Shown here: positions 10,487-18,652 of the stretch, in pieces
Position numbering within the stretch: the first letter of the stretch is position 1
How the letters are laid out: every line of letters starts with the position of its first letter
DNA from: a bacterium
GTDB taxonomy: Bacteria > Desulfobacterota > Binatia > HRBIN30 > CADEER01
Reading direction: 5' to 3'
DNA: 64,000 nucleotides
Assembly: GCA_030430165.1 (NCBI GenBank)
Contig: JAUIGL010000006.1
Location: 69,412-133,411 of the forward strand
Program-made: the position numbers and the translations under genes
Notes under the pieces: model-generated
Seen by the model: the letters and a program-made list of their open reading frames with translations, nothing else
Told to the model about the DNA's origin: nothing
Databases searched by the model: none

Positions 10487-10765
10487 ATGCAGGCAATCTG
10501 GAACGGCCGGATCATCGCTGACAGCGACCGCTGCATCGAGGTCGAGGGCAATCAGTACTTTCCGGTCGAAGACGTCGACATGAGCCTGCTGCAGCCGAGC
10601 GATACCGAGACGGTGTGCAGCTGGAAAGGCACCGCGCACTACTACGACGTCGCCGTCGGCGGCGAGGTCAACCGGGACGCCGCCTGGTACTACCCGGCCC
10701 CGTTCGATGCGGCCAGCGAGATCGAGGGGCGCATCGCCTTCTGGCGAGGCGTCGAGATTCGCTGA
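10487..10765 (+). CDS. DUF427 family protein
   Basis: A 92-residue DUF427 protein. The typical signature is visible: MQAIWNGRIIADS, the YFPVEDV segment, and TVCSWKGTAHYYDV followed by DAAWYYPAP. The family forms a small beta-tent fold of unknown biochemical role. The ATG at 10487 follows CGGAGGAAA. It begins 20 bases after the sigma-54 regulator and may be co-transcribed, although a functional link is not evident. Confidence 0.88.
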   Translation: MQAIWNGRIIADSDRCIEVEGNQYFPVEDVDMSLLQPSDTETVCSWKGTAHYYDVAVGGEVNRDAAWYYPAPFDAASEIEGRIAFWRGVEIR

Positions 10766-10783
10766 GCTGCCGCGGCGCGCCGC

Positions 10784-12508
10784 TCAACGGATCTCGATCT
10801 GCTGCGGCATCAGGGTGAGAATGCTTCCCGTGGGGAAATCGTACGCAGCGATCGCGCCGCGCAGGCGACGCATCCACGGCGGTTGTGCCACCCGCGTCGA
10901 GAACGCGTCGGAGATCCGCTCGAGGAGCCCGCGCTCGCGCGGGTAGAACACGACCTCGACCTTCTCCCCCGGGTCGGCGCCGATCTCGACCTTGGCTGCG
11001 TCGATTGCGTCGAGCAACCCGCCCAGCTCGTCCACCAGCCCCCGCTCCTTGGCCTGCTCACCGGTCCACACCCGGCCGCGACCGACACGGTCGACCGCTT
11101 CCGCGTCCATTGCCCGACCGGAAGCGACCCTGTCGACGAACAACCCGTACACGTCCTGCATCGACGCCCGCACTTGCGCGAGCTCTTCCTCGTCGAAGCT
11201 CTCGACCAGGGAGACGATGCCGGCATTGGCCCCGCGACGCAGGCTGGTGGTGCGCACCCCGAACCGTTCGAGCAGCCCGCTCAGGTTCGGCTTTGCCAGA
11301 ACCACGCCGATCGAACCGGTCAAGGTCCCCGGATCGGCCAGTATCCGGGTCGCCCCGGCACTGACGTAGTAGCCCCCCGAACCCGCGACATCCGACATCG
11401 AGACGACGACGGGCTTGCGCTCGCGCGCGCGTTGCGTGGCGCGCCAGATCAGGTCGGAGGCGAGCGCCGAGCCCCCCGGGCTGTCGACCCGAAACACGAT
11501 CGCGTCGATGTCGTCGTCCTCCGCCGCCTCGAGAAACGCCTCCCTCATGGTGTCCGAACCCATCGACATCTCGTCGCGCACGACCCCGCCCGCGCTCTCC
11601 CCGGTAACGATGGTGCCGGCGCCGAAGACCACGGCGACTCGCCCGACCGGCTCGACTTCGCTCACCGGCACGGCGCCTTCATAGTCGCGCGCGTCGACGA
11701 AACCGACATCGCCTGTGAGGTCGCGCTCGATCTCGTCGAGAAACCGCGTGCCGTCGACCAGGCCAGAGTCGGTGAGCGCATCGACCGACATCGGCCCCCG
11801 GTCGACGAAGCGCCGCACCTGCGCCTCGTCCATCCCGCGCGCCGACGCCACCGCCGACACGAATTGTCCGTACAGGCTGTCGAGCAGCGACTCCGCCATT
11901 TCCCGGTGCGGCGGCGCCATTTCCCGGTTGGCGTACATGTCACCGGCGGTCTTGTACTCGCCGATCTTGACCACCTGCATGTCGATATCGAGGTTTTCCC
12001 AAACCCCGCCGAGAAACACGTACTGCGCCAGCAGACCACCGACGACCACGCTGCCGGCCGGAGCGACGAATACTTCGTCGGCCGCACTGGCGACGAAGTA
12101 CTCCAGGGTCCCGTTGCCGAACTCGCTCTCGATGTAGGCGACCAGCTTCTTGCCGCTCTGGCGAAATGCCGCGAGCGAGCTGCGCAGCTCTTGCGCCTTG
12201 GCCCAGCCGACGTCCAGGGTCCGCACCCGAGCAACCAGTCCGTGAACTCTCTCGTCCTCGGTCGCCGCGCGCAGCAACAGCAGAAAGTCCACCATCGACT
12301 GGTTTCGCTCGCCCGAGATCGCCGCCATCAGGTCGTCGCCCGGCTGCTCCTCGTAGGTTCCGCCGACATCGAGAAACAGGTAGCTGCCGTCGGCTACGTC
12401 GAACGTCGACAAACCCGGCGCCAGTAGCCACCAGGCACCTGCACCGAGCAGCAGAAACACCAGCAGCCAGCGAAACCGCCGGAGACCTCCCCCCTTTCGC
12501 GCCGACAT
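10784..12508 (-). CDS. sppA: Signal peptide peptidase SppA, long (67K) form
   Basis: A 574-residue membrane-anchored serine protease that degrades signal peptides left in the inner membrane. One TM helix is at ~13-30. There are two tandem ClpP-like halves. The catalytic lysine is K186 in GEYKTAGD in the first half, and the nucleophile is S377 in VAGSGGYY, after RVDSPGGSALASD, in the second half. Both residues needed for the Ser/Lys dyad are therefore present. It is a single gene, convergent with DUF427 and divergent from the cysteine-rich secreted protein. Confidence 0.95.
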   Translation of the reverse strand: MSARKGGGLRRFRWLLVFLLLGAGAWWLLAPGLSTFDVADGSYLFLDVGGTYEEQPGDDLMAAISGERNQSMVDFLLLLRAATEDERVHGLVARVRTLDVGWAKAQELRSSLAAFRQSGKKLVAYIESEFGNGTLEYFVASAADEVFVAPAGSVVVGGLLAQYVFLGGVWENLDIDMQVVKIGEYKTAGDMYANREMAPPHREMAESLLDSLYGQFVSAVASARGMDEAQVRRFVDRGPMSVDALTDSGLVDGTRFLDEIERDLTGDVGFVDARDYEGAVPVSEVEPVGRVAVVFGAGTIVTGESAGGVVRDEMSMGSDTMREAFLEAAEDDDIDAIVFRVDSPGGSALASDLIWRATQRARERKPVVVSMSDVAGSGGYYVSAGATRILADPGTLTGSIGVVLAKPNLSGLLERFGVRTTSLRRGANAGIVSLVESFDEEELAQVRASMQDVYGLFVDRVASGRAMDAEAVDRVGRGRVWTGEQAKERGLVDELGGLLDAIDAAKVEIGADPGEKVEVVFYPRERGLLERISDAFSTRVAQPPWMRRLRGAIAAYDFPTGSILTLMPQQIEIR

Positions 12509-12622
12509 GCGAACAACCTAACACGTTCGGCCGGCCGCGCGAACTTTCCCTGCGCCGCCACACATGGCAAGATCGGCGCTCTTTACGCTGCCGCACCCGT
12601 GGTCGGTGCAGGAGACTTCTCG

Positions 12623-13216
12623 ATGGTGAAGCGCACAGCCCTGGCAATCCCCCTACTCCTGACGCTGACCGGAGCGCCCGTCTCCGCCCAGGACGAGGCC
12701 GCAGCTGCGGCCACCGAGACCGCGGAGGCGACCCCGGAACCCACCGAGCGAGCCGCCGTCTGCGGCAACGGGCTGCTCGACCCGGGAGAGACCTGCGACG
12801 ACTGTGCCGACGATTGCAACGGTGCCAGCGCCTGCGAGGTGACCGACGCGACCCGCCGCGCAACCTTCCGGCTGGTGCCGGCCGAAGAGAGCTACCCGTT
12901 TGGCTTCGCCGTCCGCATCGCCTACCGGGGCAACAAGCTCAGCCTGCCGGGCGCCGAGTTCGACCAGGCAGTGAGCGACCGCGTCACGGTCGACAAGGAG
13001 ACGAGCCGAATCGTCGCCCGCGACGTCGGCCATTCTCTGCGTCTCGTCGTCACCGACGGCAACGGCCTGGTCGAGCCCACCCAGGTGACCGTGCGTTTCG
13101 ATCGCTGCAAGGGAGCGAAGGACGAAAAGGACGACGCGGTGTGCTTCCTCGAAGGCTGCACCGGCCGCGGCATCGACATCGACGGCTGCGCCTGCGAGCT
13201 GGTCGAGTGGCGTTGA
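12623..13216 (+). CDS. Secreted cysteine-rich protein with a CGNG motif
   Basis: A 197-residue protein of unknown function. It has a signal peptide (MVKRTALAIPLLLTLTGAPVSAQ), an Ala/Thr/Glu-rich linker (~25-48), then CGNGLLDPGETCDDCADDC. That motif is like the Cys-rich CGNG repeats common in secreted proteins of Myxococcota-type bacteria. A ~110-residue beta-rich domain follows (RIAYRGNKLSLPG to QVTVRFDRCKG), of cohesin-like appearance, and a Cys-rich tail (CFLEGCTGRGIDIDGCAC). Disulfide stabilisation outside the cell is likely. The ATG at 12623 follows CAGGAG. It converges on phoR. Confidence 0.75.
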   Translation: MVKRTALAIPLLLTLTGAPVSAQDEAAAAATETAEATPEPTERAAVCGNGLLDPGETCDDCADDCNGASACEVTDATRRATFRLVPAEESYPFGFAVRIAYRGNKLSLPGAEFDQAVSDRVTVDKETSRIVARDVGHSLRLVVTDGNGLVEPTQVTVRFDRCKGAKDEKDDAVCFLEGCTGRGIDIDGCACELVEWR

Positions 13217-13235
13217 TCGCGGCCGCTCGGACGGA

Positions 13236-14576
13236 TCACCTGGCCTCGGCCGAGTCCCTGCCCGAGCGCCGCGCGTAGGCTGGCAGAGCCAGCCGCACCC
13301 TCGTGCCTTCGTGCAGGGCACTCTCGATGCGCATCCATCCGCCGTGCGCCTGCACGATGTGCTTGACGATCGCGAGGCCGAGCCCAGTGCCGCCCAACTC
13401 CCGCGAACGCGCCTTGTCGACCCGATAGAAGCGCTCGGTGAGCCGATCCAGGTCCTCCGGGGGTACCCCGACGCCGGTGTCGGATACGACCAGCTCGATG
13501 TACTCCTCGGCGGGGTGGGTCGCGCTACCCTCGGGCGCATCGGAGACGTTCGCCGGCCCCGCTTCGACGCGAACCGTTCCCCCGCTCGGCGTGTACTTGA
13601 TCGCATTGTCGATCAAGTTCAGCAGCGCCTGCTCGAGCCGGTCCGCGTCGGCGTGGAGCGGCACCAGATCGCTGGCCACGCCGTTCTCGACAGCGACTCC
13701 CGCCGCCTCCGCCTTGCCGCGCAGGGTTTCGAAGCAGGCGTTGACGATGCGGCACGCATCCTGCTGCGCCCGACGCAGCTCGGTGCGACCGAGCTCGAGA
13801 TCGGAGAGAGTCAGCAGGTCGTCGACCAGCCGGCCGAGGCGGTCACTGTGCCGCTCGATGATGCCGAGAAAGCGAGTCGCCCGCTCGCGATCGTCCATAG
13901 CGCCGCTGAGCAGCGTCTCGGTGTAGCCGCCGATCGCAGCCAGCGGCGTGCGCAACTCGTGTGACACGTTGGCGACGAAGTCGCGCCGGATGCGCTCCAG
14001 CTGCCGGATCTCGGATATGTCGTGAAACACGAGGACGAACCAGCGTTCGAGATCCTCGCGCGCGGTCAGTCGCGACGCCGTCACCTGCAGGGTGAGCTGA
14101 CTGCCGGTGCCGACCGCGATCTCCTGCACCATGGGCTCGTCCCAGCTGCCCTCGCTGCGCACCAGTCGAACCAGGTCGTGCAAGTCGGGGTGCCGACTCA
14201 GCTCGGCGAGCGAGCGCCCGGCGTACCCTTCGCCAGCCGACAGGTCGAGCAGTACACCGGCGCGCGTGTTGGCGATCAGCACCGTGCCCTCGCCGTCGAT
14301 GACGACCACGCCCTCGACCATGCCGTCGATCACGCCCGCCAGTCGCCCGACCTCGCGCGCCAGCGAATCCCGGCGCTGCAGCCCGGCGTCGATCGCCGTC
14401 GACAGAGCCTCCTGCTCGAGGCTCCAGCCGGAGTCCGCCGGGGGACGATCCCCGCGCCCGCCCTCGGCGGCGGCACGCTCGGCCAGCGTCGCCGCCCAGC
14501 GCCGCCAGCGCCGCATTCGCAGCAAGGCCGCGACAGCGATCACCGCAGCGGCCAGCCAACCGCCCCACGCCGCCAT
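13236..14576 (-). CDS. phoR: Phosphate regulon sensor histidine kinase
   Basis: A 446-residue kinase with one N-terminal TM helix (~6-20), a short linker, a PAS domain (~75-190), and DHp plus ATPase domains. The phosphorylated histidine is H206 in VANVSHELRTPLAAIGGY. The N-box (LLNLIDNAIKYTPSGG), G1 (DTGVGVP), F-box (RFYRVDKARSRELGG) and G2 (GTGLGLAIVKHIV) are complete. It has the cytoplasmic PhoR layout, where PhoU and PstB report phosphate status. It is the last gene of the pst-pho operon, 16 bases after phoB. Confidence 0.95.
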   Translation of the reverse strand: MAAWGGWLAAAVIAVAALLRMRRWRRWAATLAERAAAEGGRGDRPPADSGWSLEQEALSTAIDAGLQRRDSLAREVGRLAGVIDGMVEGVVVIDGEGTVLIANTRAGVLLDLSAGEGYAGRSLAELSRHPDLHDLVRLVRSEGSWDEPMVQEIAVGTGSQLTLQVTASRLTAREDLERWFVLVFHDISEIRQLERIRRDFVANVSHELRTPLAAIGGYTETLLSGAMDDRERATRFLGIIERHSDRLGRLVDDLLTLSDLELGRTELRRAQQDACRIVNACFETLRGKAEAAGVAVENGVASDLVPLHADADRLEQALLNLIDNAIKYTPSGGTVRVEAGPANVSDAPEGSATHPAEEYIELVVSDTGVGVPPEDLDRLTERFYRVDKARSRELGGTGLGLAIVKHIVQAHGGWMRIESALHEGTRVRLALPAYARRSGRDSAEAR

Positions 14577-14592
14577 GCCGACTGCCCCCGGC

Positions 14593-15318
14593 TCAGGAAT
14601 TCCCGAGATCGTCGGGGCTGAACTTGTAGCCGACGCCGCGCACGGTCTGGATCAACCGCGGGTGCGCCGCATCGGTCTCGATCAGCATCCGCAGCCGGCG
14701 CACGTGCACGTCGATCGTTCGCGGCTCGACGTAGGTATCGCCTCCCCACACCAGGTCGAGGATGGTCAGCCGATCGAACACGCGATTCGGGTTGCGCACG
14801 AAAAACTTGAGCAGCTCGAACTCGCGCAAGCTCATTTCCAGAGGCTTGCCGTCCAGCCAAACCTCGTGGCTCTCGAAGTCGACCTTCAGCCGGCCGCGTT
14901 CGAAGGTGTCTCGCGGCTCCTCGGTCACCCCGGACTCGACCCGCCGCAGCACCGCTTTGACTCGCGCCACCAACTCGCGCGGGCTGAACGGCTTGGTGAC
15001 GTAGTCGTCGGCGCCGAGCTCCAGCCCGAGGACCCGGTCGACCTCTGCCGCCTTTGCGGTGAGCATGACGATCGGCAAGTGCGCAGACTTGGGTCGCTGA
15101 CGGAGCATCTTGCAGATGTCGAGCCCGTCGGTATTCGGCAGCATCAAGTCGAGCAGCAGCAGCGACGGACGAACTTCGTCGACCAGCTGCAACGCCTGCT
15201 CGCCGTCGGTGCTCTCGACCACGTCGAAACCGGCCTGCTCCAGGTTGTACCGGACGAGCTCGCGAATGTCGGGCTCGTCTTCGACGACGAGAATGGTCTG
15301 CCGCCCGCTCGGGCTCAT
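14593..15318 (-). CDS. phoB: Phosphate regulon response regulator
   Basis: A 241-residue OmpR/PhoB-family regulator with a receiver (VVEDE at 11-15, D57 in LLLLDLMLP, lysine in VTKPFSPREL) and a winged-helix DNA-binding domain ending DVHVRRLRMLIETDAAHPRLIQ and VRGVGYKF. The ATG at 15318 overlaps the phoU stop by 4 bases (ATGA), indicating translational coupling. A longer frame upstream runs inside phoU and is not real. It should bind the Pho-box repeats upstream of pstS. Confidence 0.96.
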   Translation of the reverse strand: MSPSGRQTILVVEDEPDIRELVRYNLEQAGFDVVESTDGEQALQLVDEVRPSLLLLDLMLPNTDGLDICKMLRQRPKSAHLPIVMLTAKAAEVDRVLGLELGADDYVTKPFSPRELVARVKAVLRRVESGVTEEPRDTFERGRLKVDFESHEVWLDGKPLEMSLREFELLKFFVRNPNRVFDRLTILDLVWGGDTYVEPRTIDVHVRRLRMLIETDAAHPRLIQTVRGVGYKFSPDDLGNS

Positions 15319-16004
15319 ACTTCGGTGGGGGGCTCGTCCATGTGACGAATGCTCTTCCCCTTGACGAGGAAGACGACCATCTCGGCGATGTTGGTGGCGT
15401 GGTCCGCCACCCGTTCGAGGTACTTCGAGATGAAGATGATCCGCATCGCCCGCGAGATCGTCGCCGGATCCTCCACCATGTAGGAGATCAGCTCGCGGAA
15501 GATCTGTTGCAGCAGAGCGTCGACGGCGGCGTCGGCGCGGCAGACGCTGAGCGCCAGATCGCAATCCTCGCGCACGAAGGCGTCGAGACAGTCCTGCAAC
15601 ATCTCCTGGGTCATGCGCGCCATGCGCGGAACGTCGACGTAGGGCTTGAGCTGCGGCTCGCGGCTCAGCTCCATCGCCCGCTCGCAAATGTTCTGCGCCA
15701 TGTCGCCGGCGCGCTCGAGATCGGCGTTGATCTTCATCGCCGTGGTGATGAACCGCAGGTCGCGTGCCGCCGGCTGGTGCAGCGCCAACATGCGCAGGCA
15801 CATCTCCTCGATCTCGACGTCCATCTGGTTGACGACTTGATCGCGCTCGATCACCTTCTCGGCTTCGCGGGCGTTGCGGTTCTCCAGCACGCGAACTGCG
15901 TCGGCGATCTGCTTCTCCACGAAGCCACCCATCTCGAGGACCCGCCCCCGCAGCTCGCGGAGCTCGTCGTCGAAATGTCGGTCAATGTGCGGTTTGATTG
16001 CCAT
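15315..16004 (-). CDS. phoU: Phosphate transport system regulator PhoU
   Basis: A 229-residue all-helical protein with two tandem three-helix bundles. Each carries the metal-binding motif: ERAGDMAQNICE in the first and ERVADHATNIAE in the second. PhoU links the PstSCAB transporter to PhoR and dampens phosphate uptake. It lies between pstB (25-base gap) and phoB (4-base overlap). The length and both metal sites are normal. Confidence 0.96.
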   Translation of the reverse strand: MAIKPHIDRHFDDELRELRGRVLEMGGFVEKQIADAVRVLENRNAREAEKVIERDQVVNQMDVEIEEMCLRMLALHQPAARDLRFITTAMKINADLERAGDMAQNICERAMELSREPQLKPYVDVPRMARMTQEMLQDCLDAFVREDCDLALSVCRADAAVDALLQQIFRELISYMVEDPATISRAMRIIFISKYLERVADHATNIAEMVVFLVKGKSIRHMDEPPTEV

Positions 16005-16029
16005 GGGGATCGTTCAAACTCTCGGGCTA

Positions 16030-16890
16030 CTATCCGAACCTACCCGTAATGTAGTCCTCCGTCTGCCTCATTTTCGGATTGGTGAAGATCTCCTGGGTCG
16101 GCCCGGTTTCGACCAGCTCGCCCAGGTACATGAACGCGGTGCGGTCCGAAACACGCGCCGCCTGCTGCATGTTGTGGGTCACGATCACGATCGTGTAGTC
16201 GTTCTTCAGTTGATGGATCAGGTCTTCGACCTTCGCCGTCGCAACCGGGTCGAGAGCCGAGCACGGTTCGTCGAGCAACAACACGTCGGGCTCGACGGCG
16301 ATCGCGCGCGCCACGCACAGTCTCTGCTGCTGGCCCCCGGAAAGCCCCAGCGCACTGTCCTGCAGACGGTCTTTGACCTCCGTCCACAGCGCCGCACCGC
16401 GCAGGCTGCGTTCGACGATTTCGTCGAGCTCGGCCTTGCGCTTGACGCCGTGAATCCGACATCCGTAGGCAACGTTCTCGTAGATCGACTTGGGGAACGG
16501 GTTCGACTTCTGGAATACCATCCCGATCCGCTTGCGCAGCCGGTTCACGTCGACCTCGGGCACGTAGATATTCCGCCCCTCGTACAGGATGTCGCCCTCG
16601 ATGCGCACCAGATCGACCAGATCGTTGAGTCGATTGAAACACCGCAGCAGCGTCGACTTGCCGCACCCGGACGGCCCGATGAACGCCGTCACCTGGTTCT
16701 TCGGAATCTCGAGAGAGATCGAGCTGAGCGCCCGAGCGCTGCCGTACCACAACGACAGGTTCGACGACTCCAAGACGACGTCGGCAGTTTGCGCCTGAGG
16801 CATCTGCACCGCCTCCGCAGCCGGTTCTTCGGCGTCTCCGCTCCGCAAAGCAGTCACCGCCGTCATGATCGCTGTCGACTTCAAAGCCAT
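16030..16890 (-). CDS. pstB: Phosphate ABC transporter ATP-binding protein
   Basis: A 286-residue ABC ATPase with Walker [14 protein letters not shown]-loop [13 protein letters not shown], signature [16 protein letters not shown], Walker [14 protein letters not shown] and switch histidine VTHNMQQA. The PstB-specific sequence [16 protein letters not shown] is present. It powers phosphate import through PstC/PstA. An N-terminal extension of ~35 residues (from MALKSTAIM) is rich in Ala and Glu, so a later start is possible. A 139-base gap separates it from pstA, the largest gap in the operon. Confidence 0.95.
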   Translation of the reverse strand: MALKSTAIMTAVTALRSGDAEEPAAEAVQMPQAQTADVVLESSNLSLWYGSARALSSISLEIPKNQVTAFIGPSGCGKSTLLRCFNRLNDLVDLVRIEGDILYEGRNIYVPEVDVNRLRKRIGMVFQKSNPFPKSIYENVAYGCRIHGVKRKAELDEIVERSLRGAALWTEVKDRLQDSALGLSGGQQQRLCVARAIAVEPDVLLLDEPCSALDPVATAKVEDLIHQLKNDYTIVIVTHNMQQAARVSDRTAFMYLGELVETGPTQEIFTNPKMRQTEDYITGRFG

Positions 16891-17029
16891 TTCGTCAGCC
16901 GCTCGATCCGCGGGAGATGGTCATCCATAGCAGATTCGGGGCGCCTCCCGGAAGCGTACGACGAATTTCGCGTCCCGGCGCACCGCCCGCTGCTCGGTCC
17001 GACGCCATCCGAGTGCGCGTGAACCGGCA

Positions 17030-18652
17030 TCAGAGGACACTCGTCGAATAGGCCCGGCGGACCCGGTTGCGCACGACGATGGCGACCAGATTCATCGCGA
17101 TCACCACCCCGACCAGCAACAGAGCGGTTGCAAACACCAATGGCTGCGCCGCTTCCACGTTCGGGCTCTGGAATCCCACGTCGTAGACGTGGAATCCGAG
17201 GTGCATGAACTTGCGCTCGAGATGCACGTACGGGAAGTGGTGATCGAGCGGCAACGTCGGCGCCAGCTTGACCATCCCGACGATCATCAGCGGAGCCACT
17301 TCGCCGGCAGCGCGCGCCATCGCCAGGATCATCCCGGTCAGGATACCCGGAGCCGCCGCCGGGAGCACGACTCGCCAGATCGTCTCGAACTTGGTGGCGC
17401 CGAGCGCCAACGACCCCTCGCGAACGATCCGCGGCACCGCCGCAAGACCTTCTTCGGCGGCGACGATCACCACCGGTACGGTCAACAGGGACAGCGTCAA
17501 GCTCGCCCAGAGAATGCCTCCGGTGCCGAAGGTCGGCGTCGGCAACGCTTCGGCGTAGAACAATTGGTCGATCGTGCCGCCGATCGAGTAGACGAAGAAG
17601 CCGAGCCCAAACACGCCGAACACGATCGACGGAACCCCGGCGAGATTGTTGACGCCGATCCGAACCGCCCGCACCATCGGCCCCTCGGTCGCGTACTCGC
17701 GCAGATACAGGGCTGCGAGTACGCCGAAGGGCGCCACCGCGAACGACATCAGGAACACCATCATCACCGTGCCGAAGATTGCCGGGAACAATCCGCCCTC
17801 GGTGTTCGACTCACGCGGAGCATCGCTGACGAACTCCCACAAGCGGCTGCCGTAGAGACGAAGCGACGCCAGCGTCCCCATTGCGTTCGGGCGCAGGCTG
17901 CGCACGACCTCGCCGACCACGATTTCGCGAGTCTGGCCGTTCGCCGCCTCCATGACGACGGTGGTGTCCTTGAGCTCTTCGCGCATCGCGAACAACTCCT
18001 CGGCCAGGGCCTCGTAGCGCGCGGTCGCGGCCGCCATGCGCTGGTCGACGTCCGCCAACCGCCCGGCGGTCGAGTCGCCCGCCATCTCCAGCCTGCGTCG
18101 CTGCAGACGCAAGCCCTCGATCGCGTAGTTGACGTCGCCGATCGGCCCGCGTTCGAGCGCCTCGACCGCCTCGCGCTCGGCGGCCTTCTCTTCGTAGACT
18201 TCGCCAAAGCGCGTCCACACCTGCGGACCGCTCGCGATCACCTCGCCGTCGCGCCGCAGCTCGCGCATGCGACCGTAGAAGTTGCCCCACTCGAGGCGTT
18301 CGAGCACCACCAGATCGTCGGGATACTCGATCGAAGCGATCTCCGATTCGTTCACCCAGCGAAAGTCGAGCCGGTACAGGTCGCGGTTTCCGATCTTCAC
18401 CCGCATGCGCTGCTCGCCCGCCCACTGCGCACTGTCCTCCGGGACCTCCTCCACCGTGTGGATCTCGCCGATCAGCGCCGACCCGTCGCGCAGCTCGAAC
18501 GACGCGACCGAGGCCTGCCAGAAGTAACCCAGGCCGTGCCAGCCGATCAGCCCTACCAGGCCAATCGCCAGCACCAGGTTCACCGCCAGCGCCCCACCGC
18601 ACAGCCATGAGAAGACGGTGCCGGTGCGATCGGTTGTCCTCGCGAACGGCAT
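17030..18652 (-). CDS. pstA: Phosphate ABC transporter permease PstA with large extracytoplasmic insert
   Basis: A 540-residue permease, much longer than the ~290-residue common form. After TM1 (~16-40) comes a ~240-residue polar insert. It includes a beta-rich part with ELRDGSALIGEI and a helical, probably coiled-coil part (AAERE to AMREELKD). The normal permease core then follows (GLFPAIFGTVMMVFLMSFAVAP onward), with the EAA loop EGSLALGATKFETIWRVVLPAAAPG. The ATG at 18652 shares its first base with the last base of the pstC stop (TGATG). The long form is matched by a long PstC, as in some Proteobacteria. Confidence 0.93.
   Translation of the reverse strand: MPFARTTDRTGTVFSWLCGGALAVNLVLAIGLVGLIGWHGLGYFWQASVASFELRDGSALIGEIHTVEEVPEDSAQWAGEQRMRVKIGNRDLYRLDFRWVNESEIASIEYPDDLVVLERLEWGNFYGRMRELRRDGEVIASGPQVWTRFGEVYEEKAAEREAVEALERGPIGDVNYAIEGLRLQRRRLEMAGDSTAGRLADVDQRMAAATARYEALAEELFAMREELKDTTVVMEAANGQTREIVVGEVVRSLRPNAMGTLASLRLYGSRLWEFVSDAPRESNTEGGLFPAIFGTVMMVFLMSFAVAPFGVLAALYLREYATEGPMVRAVRIGVNNLAGVPSIVFGVFGLGFFVYSIGGTIDQLFYAEALPTPTFGTGGILWASLTLSLLTVPVVIVAAEEGLAAVPRIVREGSLALGATKFETIWRVVLPAAAPGILTGMILAMARAAGEVAPLMIVGMVKLAPTLPLDHHFPYVHLERKFMHLGFHVYDVGFQSPNVEAAQPLVFATALLLVGVVIAMNLVAIVVRNRVRRAYSTSVL

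Noticed and set aside
10771-10782. GC-rich palindrome GCGGCGCGCCGC region between DUF427 and sppA as terminator
   Set aside because: It lacks a loop and a T-run and is common in GC-rich DNA.
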